Part shown: positions 54,195 through 62,868 of the stretch, piece after piece
How the letters are laid out: the number at the start of each line of letters is the position of its first letter
Position numbering within the stretch: position 1 is the stretch's first letter
Origin: DATBRC01 sp036560485
GTDB lineage: Bacteria; Pseudomonadota; Gammaproteobacteria; Burkholderiales; Burkholderiaceae_D
Assembly: GCA_036560485.1 (NCBI GenBank)
Contig: DATBRC010000054.1
Coordinates: forward strand, 221,090-285,089
Length of the DNA: 64,000 bases
Direction: 5' to 3'
Translations under genes and position numbers: made by a program
The notes under the pieces: model-generated
What the model was told of the DNA's origin: nothing
The model's input: only the letters and a program-made list of their open reading frames with translations
Database searches by the model: none

Positions 54195-55760
54195 TTGGGG
54201 TACCGTTTGTCAAAATCTTTCATCTATTTTAAAAAATCCGGCTTTTACTGCCGCTTTCTGATCCCGCACGACCTGCAGGTGGTGTTTAATCGTAGATATG
54301 TTGTGCGCGCATTACACACATCGAATGGCAATCACGGTCGCTTGCTAGCTGCTCTTCTCGCGATCCGGATTCAACATATTTTTGATCTGGTTAGAGAGGG
54401 ACATGTTATGGATTTGCAATCACTATTAGCCCAGCTACGACCTGGGTCTATAGCCAGGTGGGAAGCAGGAAAGGTCACTCTCCCCAACGGTGCACTCCTT
54501 GAAAATATCAACATCCAAGATGATGAGGATCAGCAGCGCTTCAATTCTGCTGTAGTAAATATTGGCTCATTAGCCGGGATGCTTGCTCCGTCCTCGTCAA
54601 AACATGACAAGGGTGGATTGCTTGTGGATAGGATTAATCAATACCTCGCAGAACGAAAACGTGGCGAACTGTCACAAAAAAATCTGAATGATGCTGAGTT
54701 TGCCCTGCGCTATTTACTTGTAGGCTTATGTGGCAACAAATTTGTGAACGATGTTGGTCATGAGGATGCTGACAGAGTTATGAATGCATTGATGTGCTGG
54801 CCCGCCAATGCTAGAAAAAAAAGCGCGTTCAAAAATCTATCGGTTTCCGAAATTATTCAAAAGGCGAAGGAAATCAACGCTGCCCAACTTGCTCCTCGTA
54901 CAGTTGAAAAATACCTTGATCGCCTTCGCGTATTTTTTACATGGTGCTATAACCGAGACTATCTAATTGGAAAAAATCCATTTTCTCAACGCAGACTGAT
55001 GGGAAAAGACAACAGACAATCCAAACAAAAAAAGCAGTTCGAAGGAGACGAATTAAAGCTGATATTTTCTCCTGAAATGCGAAAGGTTTGTAATGAACCG
55101 CACAAATTCTGGTGCCCGCTAATTGCTCTTTTCAGCGGTGCACGGCTAAATGAGATTGCACAACTCTATCTCGATGATATTTATCAGAGTGGCAATGTAT
55201 GGCTTTTTAAAATTGAAGCGGACAAGCCTGATAAAAAAATAAAAAATAAAGCTTCAGAACGAGCCGTCCCGATCCATGAAAAATTAATTGAACTTGGCTT
55301 TTTGGAATATGTGAATGACCTCAAGCTGCTGGGTTTTACGAGATTGTTTCCAAACCTTCCTTTCAGTGCGCTCAATGGCTATGGCGATGCAGTCGGTGAC
55401 TGGTTCAACGGGCGCTTTCTTCGCCACGGGCCTGTTGGCAGCAAAGTACAGCGTGTAGGGATCTCAGATCCCGAAAAGTCTTTTCATTCATTCCGCTACA
55501 CGGTTATAAATCGCCTTTACGCGGTGGTGGCCGACCGCCTTGCAATTGCAGAAATCACAGGTCATGAGCGTGGAGAAGATGTGCTCACAAACGTATATCT
55601 TGAATCAAGCACCGCGCAAAGACGCGCTTTATATTTGAATCAGCTTCAATATCCATTTTTAAAATTTTCCCCATATTTTAAGGGTCAATTTGATGGATTT
55701 TTTCGGCGTCTTTTGCGTAAGCAAGCATTAGAGAACATACAAAGCAAGGTGCTGACGTGA
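54195..55760 (+). CDS. Tyrosine recombinase / integrase at the ssrA 3' end
   Basis: The 521-residue product is a phage-type integrase. The N-terminal half has a beta-rich DNA-binding region (SKSFIYFKKSGFYCRFLIPHDL), then a core-binding helical domain and a catalytic domain with SGARLNEIAQL (first catalytic Arg), HSFRYTVINRL (His-x-x-Arg), ITGHERG (second His) and VYLESS (Tyr nucleophile). All catalytic residues are present, so it looks active. The start is a TTG at 54195. Position directly after ssrA indicates integration into the tmRNA gene, a classic island site. Composition is more AT-rich than flanking core genes. Confidence 0.92.
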   Translation: MGYRLSKSFIYFKKSGFYCRFLIPHDLQVVFNRRYVVRALHTSNGNHGRLLAALLAIRIQHIFDLVREGHVMDLQSLLAQLRPGSIARWEAGKVTLPNGALLENINIQDDEDQQRFNSAVVNIGSLAGMLAPSSSKHDKGGLLVDRINQYLAERKRGELSQKNLNDAEFALRYLLVGLCGNKFVNDVGHEDADRVMNALMCWPANARKKSAFKNLSVSEIIQKAKEINAAQLAPRTVEKYLDRLRVFFTWCYNRDYLIGKNPFSQRRLMGKDNRQSKQKKQFEGDELKLIFSPEMRKVCNEPHKFWCPLIALFSGARLNEIAQLYLDDIYQSGNVWLFKIEADKPDKKIKNKASERAVPIHEKLIELGFLEYVNDLKLLGFTRLFPNLPFSALNGYGDAVGDWFNGRFLRHGPVGSKVQRVGISDPEKSFHSFRYTVINRLYAVVADRLAIAEITGHERGEDVLTNVYLESSTAQRRALYLNQLQYPFLKFSPYFKGQFDGFFRRLLRKQALENIQSKVLT

Positions 55761-55790
55761 TTTTTCGTTGCCTTCCGTGTAGCGGCCGAC

Positions 55791-55826
55791 ACTTACTCGC
55801 AGGGTAAGTCTAGTCGGTCTATAGAC
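55791..55826. other. Inverted repeats upstream of the relaxase, candidate oriT
   Basis: Between the integrase and the mob gene lie ACTTAC-7-GTAAGT (55791-55809) and a perfect 10-base palindrome GTCTATAGAC (55817-55826). MobV-type origins of transfer lie just upstream of the relaxase gene and contain inverted repeats, so an oriT is possible. No nick-site consensus could be matched with confidence. Confidence 0.3.
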
Positions 55827-55863
55827 TTTGTCTTTATGGTGACAAACAACAAAGGAGAATGAA

Positions 55864-56940
55864 ATGGGATATCAATTTTTACGCGAAGAATGTTATGCAC
55901 GCATTCGATCTCAAGGCGCGCCGCAAGCAGGAAAGGGGCGCGAAAAAAAATCGAAAACGTTAGGTAAACGTTCGGCAAGAGAAGTGATAGCAGAACTTGT
56001 GCGCGAAGCTGATGCTACACCGCACATAGTACGACCACTTGCGCCAGTGCTACTGCATGGCGTTCCTGCACATGAATTAATGGCTATATACGAACAAATT
56101 GAGGCCATGTCTTTCGACATAGAGATTCCGACTAAAGACGGCCATAGAAAACAGCGGAGCGACACGCCAATCATTTTGGGCGTCGTAGCAAGTTTTCCTG
56201 GCCCCGCTGATCCATCTAACCAATTGTACGTTTCATGGAAAAATATGACCGTCGATTTTTTAAAACGCCGATACGGCGAGAGCCTCCTTTCTATCTTTGA
56301 GCATCTCGACGAAAAGTATGGGCATATGCACGCAATCATCCACAATAAAGGCAACAGCGTTAAACCACTGCACGCAGGGCATGCTGCCGCACTCACGCTT
56401 AAACAAAAAAACAAAAACTGCTCACGAAAAGCGCAGGCTGACGCATACAAGGCCGCCGAAAGGATTTTTCAAGATGACTATCATAAAGAAGTCGGCATCA
56501 GTGCTGGCCTTGGGCGCATTGGACCAAGACGGCGGCGCTTGTCACGGGCTGAGTGGAAAGCAGAACAACAAGCGCATGAGGCTTCTGCAATTACGTTCTA
56601 CACTGCAAATAAATCAGTTGAAGCTGCAAAAATAAAAATGGTGCAAGCCGATAAAAGGCATCAGCATATAGCGGTTCAGGCAGCTTCAATTCAAGCCTTA
56701 CATGACGAAAATCAGCGTGAGTTGGCAAGACAACTAGCAGACGTTGCGCAGTTAAAATCGATGAATGAAAAAAAAGCAAAAGAACTAGCATCCGCCTTGA
56801 AGGATGCTAGTGTCACACGACTTAAGATTGAAAACAAACGACTACGGATTTATCTCAAGGCTTTTTATCGAATGCTGTTTGCAAAAAAGATTCAAACTTC
56901 TCATCGCTCTCATCAAAAAATTCATTTGCGGAGAGGTTAA
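55864..56940 (+). CDS. MobV/Pre-like relaxase (mobilization protein)
   Basis: The 358-residue product has the motif of MobV/Pre plasmid recombination enzymes: FLKRRYGESLLSIFEHLDE followed by KYGHMHAII, i.e. H-L-D-E-x-x-x-H-x-H around residues 147-156, the metal-binding HUH-like site. The region after it is basic and then a long coiled coil (about 230-330, ALHDENQRELARQLADVAQLK). The N-terminal 60 residues are basic and not recognised. AAAGGAG precedes the ATG. With the integrase next door it suggests a small mobilizable element. Confidence 0.72.
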   Translation: MGYQFLREECYARIRSQGAPQAGKGREKKSKTLGKRSAREVIAELVREADATPHIVRPLAPVLLHGVPAHELMAIYEQIEAMSFDIEIPTKDGHRKQRSDTPIILGVVASFPGPADPSNQLYVSWKNMTVDFLKRRYGESLLSIFEHLDEKYGHMHAIIHNKGNSVKPLHAGHAAALTLKQKNKNCSRKAQADAYKAAERIFQDDYHKEVGISAGLGRIGPRRRRLSRAEWKAEQQAHEASAITFYTANKSVEAAKIKMVQADKRHQHIAVQAASIQALHDENQRELARQLADVAQLKSMNEKKAKELASALKDASVTRLKIENKRLRIYLKAFYRMLFAKKIQTSHRSHQKIHLRRG

Positions 56941-57196
56941 CTAGAAATTTCTCTGTATTTGATCGTGCCTCATCTTCTGTCCTGAAGATGCCGACGGTCG
57001 ATTCAATGCCTTGACAGTTGCATGTAACGACCCACAACGATTTCACATCATTCGGCACATCGAGTTCCATCTTTTTAAATTCTTCACAATCTGATTTTTT
57101 AAACTCAATATCAAAGAATGCAATGCGAGCAGTATCAATCCAAGATCTTCCGTTCGCGGTTGATAAAAATTTACCGGATAAATTTAAGCTTCTCAT
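56855..57196 (-). CDS. Hypothetical protein in the ssrA element
   Basis: I do not recognise this 113-residue protein. It begins MRSLNLSGKFLSTANGRSW after a good ribosome-binding site (GAGAGGT, 6 bases upstream) and continues with a plausible alpha/beta pattern (SLWVVTCNCQGIESTVGIF). It has no signal peptide or membrane helix. Its 3' end overlaps the relaxase gene on the other strand by 86 bases. A good start and normal composition support it as real; the function is unknown. Confidence 0.6.
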   Translation of the reverse strand: MRSLNLSGKFLSTANGRSWIDTARIAFFDIEFKKSDCEEFKKMELDVPNDVKSLWVVTCNCQGIESTVGIFRTEDEARSNTEKFLVNLSANEFFDESDEKFESFLQTAFDKKP

Positions 57197-57771
57197 TTTT
57201 TACCTCTCAAGAAATATGCAAAAGTGCATGCTTTAAATTTACATGATCTAGCATTGCAAGTTTTTTGAAAGGCAGCAAAAACTTCAATTATTTTCGTTTT
57301 TATGAATTATTTTTTAGTGAAATACATCGCCAATCATCTCTGTACCTTACCAACAATAGCGGTCTGTTTATTTGCATTTAAAATCATTTAATTATTCGAA
57401 TGATGTGTCAATGCAGCACAGACCTTCAAATGATGTTCTCATTCCAGATAAGCAGTGGTGATCTACGATGAGGTACTTATGGCCAAGTGGTACCCATCCT
57501 TAATGATAGGTCAATTTTGATTGCCTTGAACCTAGCATTGCGCTTGCTCTATCCGATACCATCCTTCATTGCGCCAACCAGCAGATAAATTACATTCGTG
57601 AAATTGGTGTCGATTTCAATCATTATTTGGTCAGGTCGATCTAACAGCGGCTTTGTTACGCCATATTACATTGAGCAACATGAATTAATTTGCATCGTCT
57701 GTATGCTCAATTTGCAGTACAATGAAAATTAACGTTTCATCATTGTTGTTGAATCACAAGTAAACTTATTT
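57197..57771. other. 575-base gap without a recognised gene
   Basis: AT-rich sequence between the element's last gene and the KaiC operon. It holds many stops in all frames. The right attachment site of the ssrA element might lie here, but no copy of the tmRNA 3' end (GATTCCCGCCGCCTCCACCA) is visible in this gap or elsewhere in the window. The promoter of the 139-aa gene must be near the right end; none could be assigned with confidence. Confidence 0.4.
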
Positions 57772-58191
57772 ATGGCAATAATCAACGCTCAACGTAATGC
57801 GATGATCCGGCACACCGTGATGCGTCAAACTGAGGTGAATCGGGACGACATTATTCAGCTTTGGGAACGACTGGCTAACGAGCTGATTTCCATCATCGGC
57901 GAAGGCGGCTTCCAATCGCTGTATGCCAGAAGCCTGCACCTGACCAGCGCGACCTATCCGTGGCTCATGCCCAATCAGCCATGGCAGCAAGGCGAGTCAC
58001 GCTTTGCCGATTTACACAAAAGTCTTGTCAGCCACGATTTGGCACAAGCCACTGAAGCAAGCATTGTTTTACTGACGACTTTCATCGACATACTTGCCAC
58101 GTTAATCGGCGAGCAATTGACGACCAATATGTTGCGCTCCGCCTGGGGTGGTGATGCTTTGGATACTGCTGCTAAGGAGCTGGAAAAATGA
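57772..58191 (+). CDS. Unrecognised 139-aa helical protein, first gene of the KaiC-like operon
   Basis: I do not recognise a family. The sequence is predicted all-helical and soluble: IIQLWERLANELISIIGEGGFQ, then LYARSLHLTSATYPWLMPN, and VLLTTFIDILATLIGEQLTTN, ending in EEL. It resembles a small four-helix signalling domain (Hpt-like in size) but I see no conserved His with the Hpt HxxKG pattern. Its stop overlaps the KaiC-like start (ATGA), so the two products are made together and probably bind one another. It could be an adaptor in place of KaiB or KaiA. Confidence 0.75.
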   Translation: MAIINAQRNAMIRHTVMRQTEVNRDDIIQLWERLANELISIIGEGGFQSLYARSLHLTSATYPWLMPNQPWQQGESRFADLHKSLVSHDLAQATEASIVLLTTFIDILATLIGEQLTTNMLRSAWGGDALDTAAKELEK

Positions 58192-59645
58192 GTGACAAAG
58201 TTGCGATACGGCGCTTGCCGACTGGCGTGCCAGGACTGGATGATCTGTTGGGAGGCGGCTTGCCGGAGTTTTCATTCAATCTGCTGGCAGGCACACCTGG
58301 CAGCGGCAAGACCACGCTGGCGCACCAGATGATGTTCTCGCTGGCCAACCCCGAGCGTCGTGCTTTGTTCTTCACCGTACTCGGCGAATCGCCGATCAAG
58401 ATGCTGCGTTATCAGCAGCAGTTTCCGTTCTTCGATATCAGCAAAGTCAACCAATCGATCAAGTTCGTCAACCTGGCAGCTGACCTGCTGGAAGGTGACT
58501 TTGATCGTGTGCTCGATCACATTTCGGAAGAGGTCAAAAGCTTTTCACCCAGCCTGGTGTTTGTCGATTCCTTCCGCTCGGTGGTGCAGGCAGCGAAGGT
58601 GATGGATAGCGGCGCATCCGGCCTGCAACACTTTGTGCAGCAACTGGGTATGCGCATGAGCAGTTGGCAAGCGACTACCTTTTTGATTGGCGAATACCTG
58701 ACGCCGGAAGCGGAAGCCAGCCCGGTGTTTACGGTGGCGGACGGTATCATCTGGATGTCGCAGCAACTGCATCGCGATGCCATGATCCGCAAGATCCAGG
58801 TCGTCAAGATGCGCGGTCAGGCACAGAGTCCAGGTGTGCATACGTTTCGCATCAACAATGATGGCATCGAAATTTTTCCGCGTGCGGTTATCAATCCCAA
58901 TGCTGCACCGGTTCTGCAAATCGTTGGCAACCAGCGGCAGTCGATCGGTGTGCCGGCACTGGATGACATGATGGGTGGCGGTATTCCGGTCGGCTATTCG
59001 TTATTGCTGGTGGGTCCGTCGGGTTCCGGCAAAACGGTGCTGGCGACACAATTCCTGGCGGAAGGCGCACGCATCGGTGAGCCCGGTGTCATCGCGGCGT
59101 TCGAGAAAAGTCCGAATCAATTGCTCAGTCATGCATTGAACAAGCTGGTGAAAGGCGGCCATGTTGGCGTCATCAATACGCGTACACTGGATTTGTCACT
59201 TGATGAAATCCTGCATGATATGGTGGACATGATTACGCGCATGAAAGCCAAGCGGGTCGTGATCGACTCGTTGTCGGGCTTCGAGCTGGCGCTTGCGTCG
59301 GTATTCCGTGAAGACTTCCGCGAAGCGCTGTACCGGATGGTGGCGGTATTGACCGGCATGGGCGTGACGGTGTTGATGACGGCGGAGCTGGAAGATCAGT
59401 ACAGCATGTTACGGTTCAGTTCATACGGCAATGCATTCCTGGCCGATGCGATTGTGATGCAGCGCTATGTTGAAATAGCCGGACAATTCAAGCGCGTGAT
59501 CTCGGTCGTGAAAGTGCGCGCCAGTTCACATAGCAAGGATATCCGCTTCTTCGATATCGAGCCGGACAACATCATTATCGGTGAACCATTGATGCACTAT
59601 CAGGGGATTTTGTCCGGTCGGCCAACCACTCTGTTGCAAAGTTAA
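58188..59645 (+). CDS. KaiC-like double RecA-domain ATPase
   Basis: The 485-residue product has two KaiC-type ATPase domains. P-loop 1 is GTPGSGKTT at 35-43, P-loop 2 GPSGSGKTV at 276-284. Each domain keeps only one of the paired catalytic glutamates of circadian KaiC: G66-E67 in the first, E306-K307 in the second. Aligning YVEI at 427-430 with the same text of cyanobacterial KaiC places A416-F417 at the positions of phosphosites Ser431-Thr432, so it should not autophosphorylate there; position 426 is Ser. A signalling ATPase without a clock is implied. Coupled to the 139-aa gene upstream and 9 bases before the kinase. Confidence 0.93.
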   Translation: MSDKVAIRRLPTGVPGLDDLLGGGLPEFSFNLLAGTPGSGKTTLAHQMMFSLANPERRALFFTVLGESPIKMLRYQQQFPFFDISKVNQSIKFVNLAADLLEGDFDRVLDHISEEVKSFSPSLVFVDSFRSVVQAAKVMDSGASGLQHFVQQLGMRMSSWQATTFLIGEYLTPEAEASPVFTVADGIIWMSQQLHRDAMIRKIQVVKMRGQAQSPGVHTFRINNDGIEIFPRAVINPNAAPVLQIVGNQRQSIGVPALDDMMGGGIPVGYSLLLVGPSGSGKTVLATQFLAEGARIGEPGVIAAFEKSPNQLLSHALNKLVKGGHVGVINTRTLDLSLDEILHDMVDMITRMKAKRVVIDSLSGFELALASVFREDFREALYRMVAVLTGMGVTVLMTAELEDQYSMLRFSSYGNAFLADAIVMQRYVEIAGQFKRVISVVKVRASSHSKDIRFFDIEPDNIIIGEPLMHYQGILSGRPTTLLQS

Positions 59646-59654
59646 TTCAAGATT

Positions 59655-61040
59655 GTGAAGAACCTCTCTGTTGAAACCCTGCAAACACGTCGCGAAATCA
59701 ATAGCCTTCTCAATGAAATAACGATACTGAAAGAAGCTGCAAAAGAAAAAAATGCACTGGCAAATCTCGTAGAACAATTGCGAGAAGCCAATCAAAACCT
59801 CGTATTGGCGACGTTGAATGCGCAGGTGATGAAGGACGAGGCTGATATCGCCCTTGAAGCACTAGAGCATGCCAGAAAAGAAATTGAAGTGGGTTTGGCC
59901 CGCTATACAGAACTCTATGATTTCGCGCCAAGCGGCTATTTCACTCTGAAGCACGATAGCACATTGGATCGGGTCAATTTGACCGGCGCCGCGTTGCTTG
60001 GTTGGCCGAGAGGGCAATTGGCAGGCCAGCAGCTGAAATTGTTTGTTGCACTAAACGACAAAAACACATTTCATCATTTTCTGGAGAACGCATTTTCTAA
60101 AAATACCAAGCAATCGTGTGAAGTGACGCTGCTGCGTTCTGATGGCACCCAATTTTATTCACGGATTGAAGCAATTGCTGATGCCAATCATCAGACCTGC
60201 CGTGTTGCGCTGGAAGATATCACGCAACGCAAATCTGCAGAAGACGCTTTATCCATTGCACATGAGGATTTGGAAATCCGCGTAATAGAACGTACGGAAG
60301 AATTGGAACATGCTGTCGAACAATTGCGTCTGGAAATAGAAGAACGAAAGCGGGCGCAAGAAGCATTGCAAACATCGCGCAAAAAACTGCGCATGCTCGC
60401 CAGCCATCAGGAACAAGTGAAGGAAAGCGAGCGTATGCGCATCGCGCGCGACATCCATGACGATCTCGGCCAAAACCTGCTGGCATTGAAGATCGATATT
60501 TCGATGCTGCATGCTAGAACAGGCGACACCCATCCAAAATTAAGTCAGCGCGCTGCAGCCTCGCTCGGCCATATCGATGCGATGATGAAGTCCGTTAAAG
60601 CCATCATCAATAATTTACGCCCGAGTGTGCTGGATCTTGGCTTGTATGCTGCTGTCGAATGGCAGGCAAATGAATTTCAAAAACGTACCGGTATTGCATG
60701 TTCACTGGTAGTCGAAGAAAAGGATATTGACTTGCATGTTGACAGCACGACCGCCGTTGGACTATTTCGCATTATTCAGGAATCACTGGCAAATGTTCAT
60801 CGGCATGCGCAAGCAACGCATGTCAGCATCAGCCTGTATCACGCCGAGGATAATTTTATCGTAAAAGTGGCCGATAACGGTGTGGGCATTCATCCGAATT
60901 GCAGACGAAAATCAAATTCGTTCGGCTTGATAGGCATGGAGGAGCGGATCTTGATGCTGGGTGGAAGGCTCAATATCAATAGCGGCCACGCAGGCATCGG
61001 CACCATGTTGCAATTTTCAATACCAAGGTCACCTGCATGA
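59655..61040 (+). CDS. PAS-domain histidine kinase (NarL-type, HisKA_3)
   Basis: The 461-residue product has an N-terminal coiled coil (about 15-80), a PAS domain (82-190, TELYDFAPSGYFTL), a second coil (200-260), and a HisKA_3 dimerisation domain with phospho-accepting H268 in RDIHDDLGQNLLALK, then HATPase with NVHRHAQA and DNGVGI. No membrane helix, so it is a soluble kinase. The start is GTG at 59655, 9 bases after the KaiC-like stop, giving one operon. Partner response regulators of this class usually have LuxR outputs; none is in the window. Confidence 0.92.
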   Translation: MKNLSVETLQTRREINSLLNEITILKEAAKEKNALANLVEQLREANQNLVLATLNAQVMKDEADIALEALEHARKEIEVGLARYTELYDFAPSGYFTLKHDSTLDRVNLTGAALLGWPRGQLAGQQLKLFVALNDKNTFHHFLENAFSKNTKQSCEVTLLRSDGTQFYSRIEAIADANHQTCRVALEDITQRKSAEDALSIAHEDLEIRVIERTEELEHAVEQLRLEIEERKRAQEALQTSRKKLRMLASHQEQVKESERMRIARDIHDDLGQNLLALKIDISMLHARTGDTHPKLSQRAAASLGHIDAMMKSVKAIINNLRPSVLDLGLYAAVEWQANEFQKRTGIACSLVVEEKDIDLHVDSTTAVGLFRIIQESLANVHRHAQATHVSISLYHAEDNFIVKVADNGVGIHPNCRRKSNSFGLIGMEERILMLGGRLNINSGHAGIGTMLQFSIPRSPA

Positions 61041-61092
61041 AAGCCAGAGACATTCGTTAGACGCACTAAGACTATACTTAATCAGCGCAGCC

Positions 61093-62868
61093 TTAATTCA
61101 AGATATGTGCGGGCACACCCTGCTTGAGAAAAGTAGAAAATTCCACAGCACTCATGGGTGCATTTAAATAAAATCCTTGGACTGTCGGGCAATTGCTGTC
61201 GCGCAAAAAGGCAAGTTGCTCCGGCGTTTCAACACCTTCGGCAATCACATGGTGGTGCAGGCTTTTTCCAAGGCAAATTACTGCGTTGATTAAGATATTG
61301 TCATCGTCATGCGAGATATCGTATATAAACGACTGATCGATTTTCATCGTATCGACCGGCAACCGCCTCAGATAGCTTAAACTTGAGTAGCCTGTGCCAA
61401 AGTCGTCAATCGAGATCCTGACACCCATCAATCTGAGCGCGTCGAGCGCCAGCGCGGTACATGCGAGATTTTTCATTAGCACGGTTTCGGTTAGTTCAAG
61501 CTCGAGGCAAGTAGCCGACAAACCAGTTTCCTGCAGCACGGAGCGGACATGCTCTACAAAATTTTTATCCTCGAATTCGGAGGCGGCAATATTCACTGCC
61601 ATGACATTAAAACTTAGTCCCGAATCCAGCCACGACTGCGCTTGTCGGCATGCTTCCCTCAGCACCCAACGGCCGATCGGCAAAATCGCGCCACACTCTT
61701 CGGCAATCGACACGAAATCCGCCGGCATCAACAATCCTTTGTAGGGATGGCTCCAACGTATCAACGCTTCAACACCTGAAATGGCGCCGGTGTCCAGATC
61801 GATTTGTGCCTGATAAAAAAGTACAAACTGCTGCTTGTCGAGCGCCTGGTATAAGCTGGCCTCAACATGTTGCCTCATGACATCGCGCGCACGAATCTCT
61901 TGTTTGAAAAATTGATATTTATTGCGCCCATTTTCCTTGGCGTAGTACATCGCCGCATCCGCATTGCGGACCAATGTGTCGGCATCTTCACCATCTTGCG
62001 GAAAAATACTGATGCCGATTGTAGCGCCGATAACAAGGTCATGGCCTGCGACAGGATAGGAAGCCGTAATGATCTCGTGTATTTTTTTGACATTGTCGGC
62101 GAGGGTGCCATGGTCATTTACTTCAGATAGCACGAGTATAAATTCATCGCCGCCATGGCGACTCACAGTATCGGAACTGCGAATTGCCTCCTTCAGGCGT
62201 TGTGCGACGGCTTGCAGCAGTTGGTCGCCAATCGTATGTCCCAATGTATCGTTGATGACCTTGAAGCGATCCAGATCCAAAAACAGTACAGCCAGTTTCT
62301 CTGAGTGCCGCCTGGCAGAAGCGATAGACTGCGTGATTCTGTCGTTCAGCCGCATCCGGTTGGGCAAGGTAGTCAGGAAATCATGATTTGCCAAATGGGT
62401 CATTGCCACTTTTGCCTTTTCGATTTCCTCAGCGAGGATCTGCGATTGCACTGAAGAGATGACCAATTGTTCATTCACTTGCCTTAATTTATCGCCCTGG
62501 TCTTGCTGGGCCATATTCCATCTCCACACCTCGTGAATGGCATCCTCTCTCGACGTAGCCGATTCCTCGCGCAGCAATGCCGTTGATTCCCGTCCATGCG
62601 CTGCATCTTCCCGCACATGGGCTTGCTCTTCTCTCGCTGTAATGGCACCTTCCCGCAGACGTGCATTCCCTTCACGCGATAGGATTCTCTCTTCGCGCGT
62701 ACTTGCCGATTGTTCGCGATTCGAATCGGCATCTTTCATCAGCACGGGGGACGTTACGCTATTTCCGATGGCGTTATCATTACTCGAAGCCAACTTGCCT
62801 TGCGGTCGATTAGCCCCGCATAGTTTGCGGCGATCCGGATTGCTGGCACTACGACGTTCATGCATCAT
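61093..62868 (-). CDS. GGDEF-EAL c-di-GMP protein with R-E heptad repeats
   Basis: A 591-residue cytoplasmic protein without membrane helices or a PAS domain. Residues 51-113 are nine consecutive heptads each starting R-E, predicting a long charged helix; coiled coil continues to about 155. The GGDEF domain keeps GGDEF at 239-243 and the RxxD I-site (RSSD at 230-233). The EAL domain has VEALIRWSHP at 366, DDFGTGYSSLSYL, KIDQSFI and EGVET, so both activities look intact. The ATG at 62868 is followed by a second in-frame ATG. It converges on the histidine-kinase gene with 52 bases between. Confidence 0.93.
   Translation of the reverse strand: MMHERRSASNPDRRKLCGANRPQGKLASSNDNAIGNSVTSPVLMKDADSNREQSASTREERILSREGNARLREGAITAREEQAHVREDAAHGRESTALLREESATSREDAIHEVWRWNMAQQDQGDKLRQVNEQLVISSVQSQILAEEIEKAKVAMTHLANHDFLTTLPNRMRLNDRITQSIASARRHSEKLAVLFLDLDRFKVINDTLGHTIGDQLLQAVAQRLKEAIRSSDTVSRHGGDEFILVLSEVNDHGTLADNVKKIHEIITASYPVAGHDLVIGATIGISIFPQDGEDADTLVRNADAAMYYAKENGRNKYQFFKQEIRARDVMRQHVEASLYQALDKQQFVLFYQAQIDLDTGAISGVEALIRWSHPYKGLLMPADFVSIAEECGAILPIGRWVLREACRQAQSWLDSGLSFNVMAVNIAASEFEDKNFVEHVRSVLQETGLSATCLELELTETVLMKNLACTALALDALRLMGVRISIDDFGTGYSSLSYLRRLPVDTMKIDQSFIYDISHDDDNILINAVICLGKSLHHHVIAEGVETPEQLAFLRDSNCPTVQGFYLNAPMSAVEFSTFLKQGVPAHILN
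62530..62718 (-). repeat. Nine-heptad R-E repeat within the GGDEF-EAL gene
   Basis: Codons 51-113 encode nine in-register heptads, each beginning Arg-Glu and followed by five variable, mostly small or polar residues (for example REGAITA, REEQAHV, REESATS). At DNA level the repeats are diverged, so this is an old or selected array rather than a recent tandem expansion. Confidence 0.9.

Noticed and set aside
58188..59645. Identification as a true circadian KaiC or as RadA
   Set aside because: No KaiA/KaiB, phosphosites absent, and no zinc finger or Lon-like domain as in RadA. Only KaiC-like ATPase is supportable.
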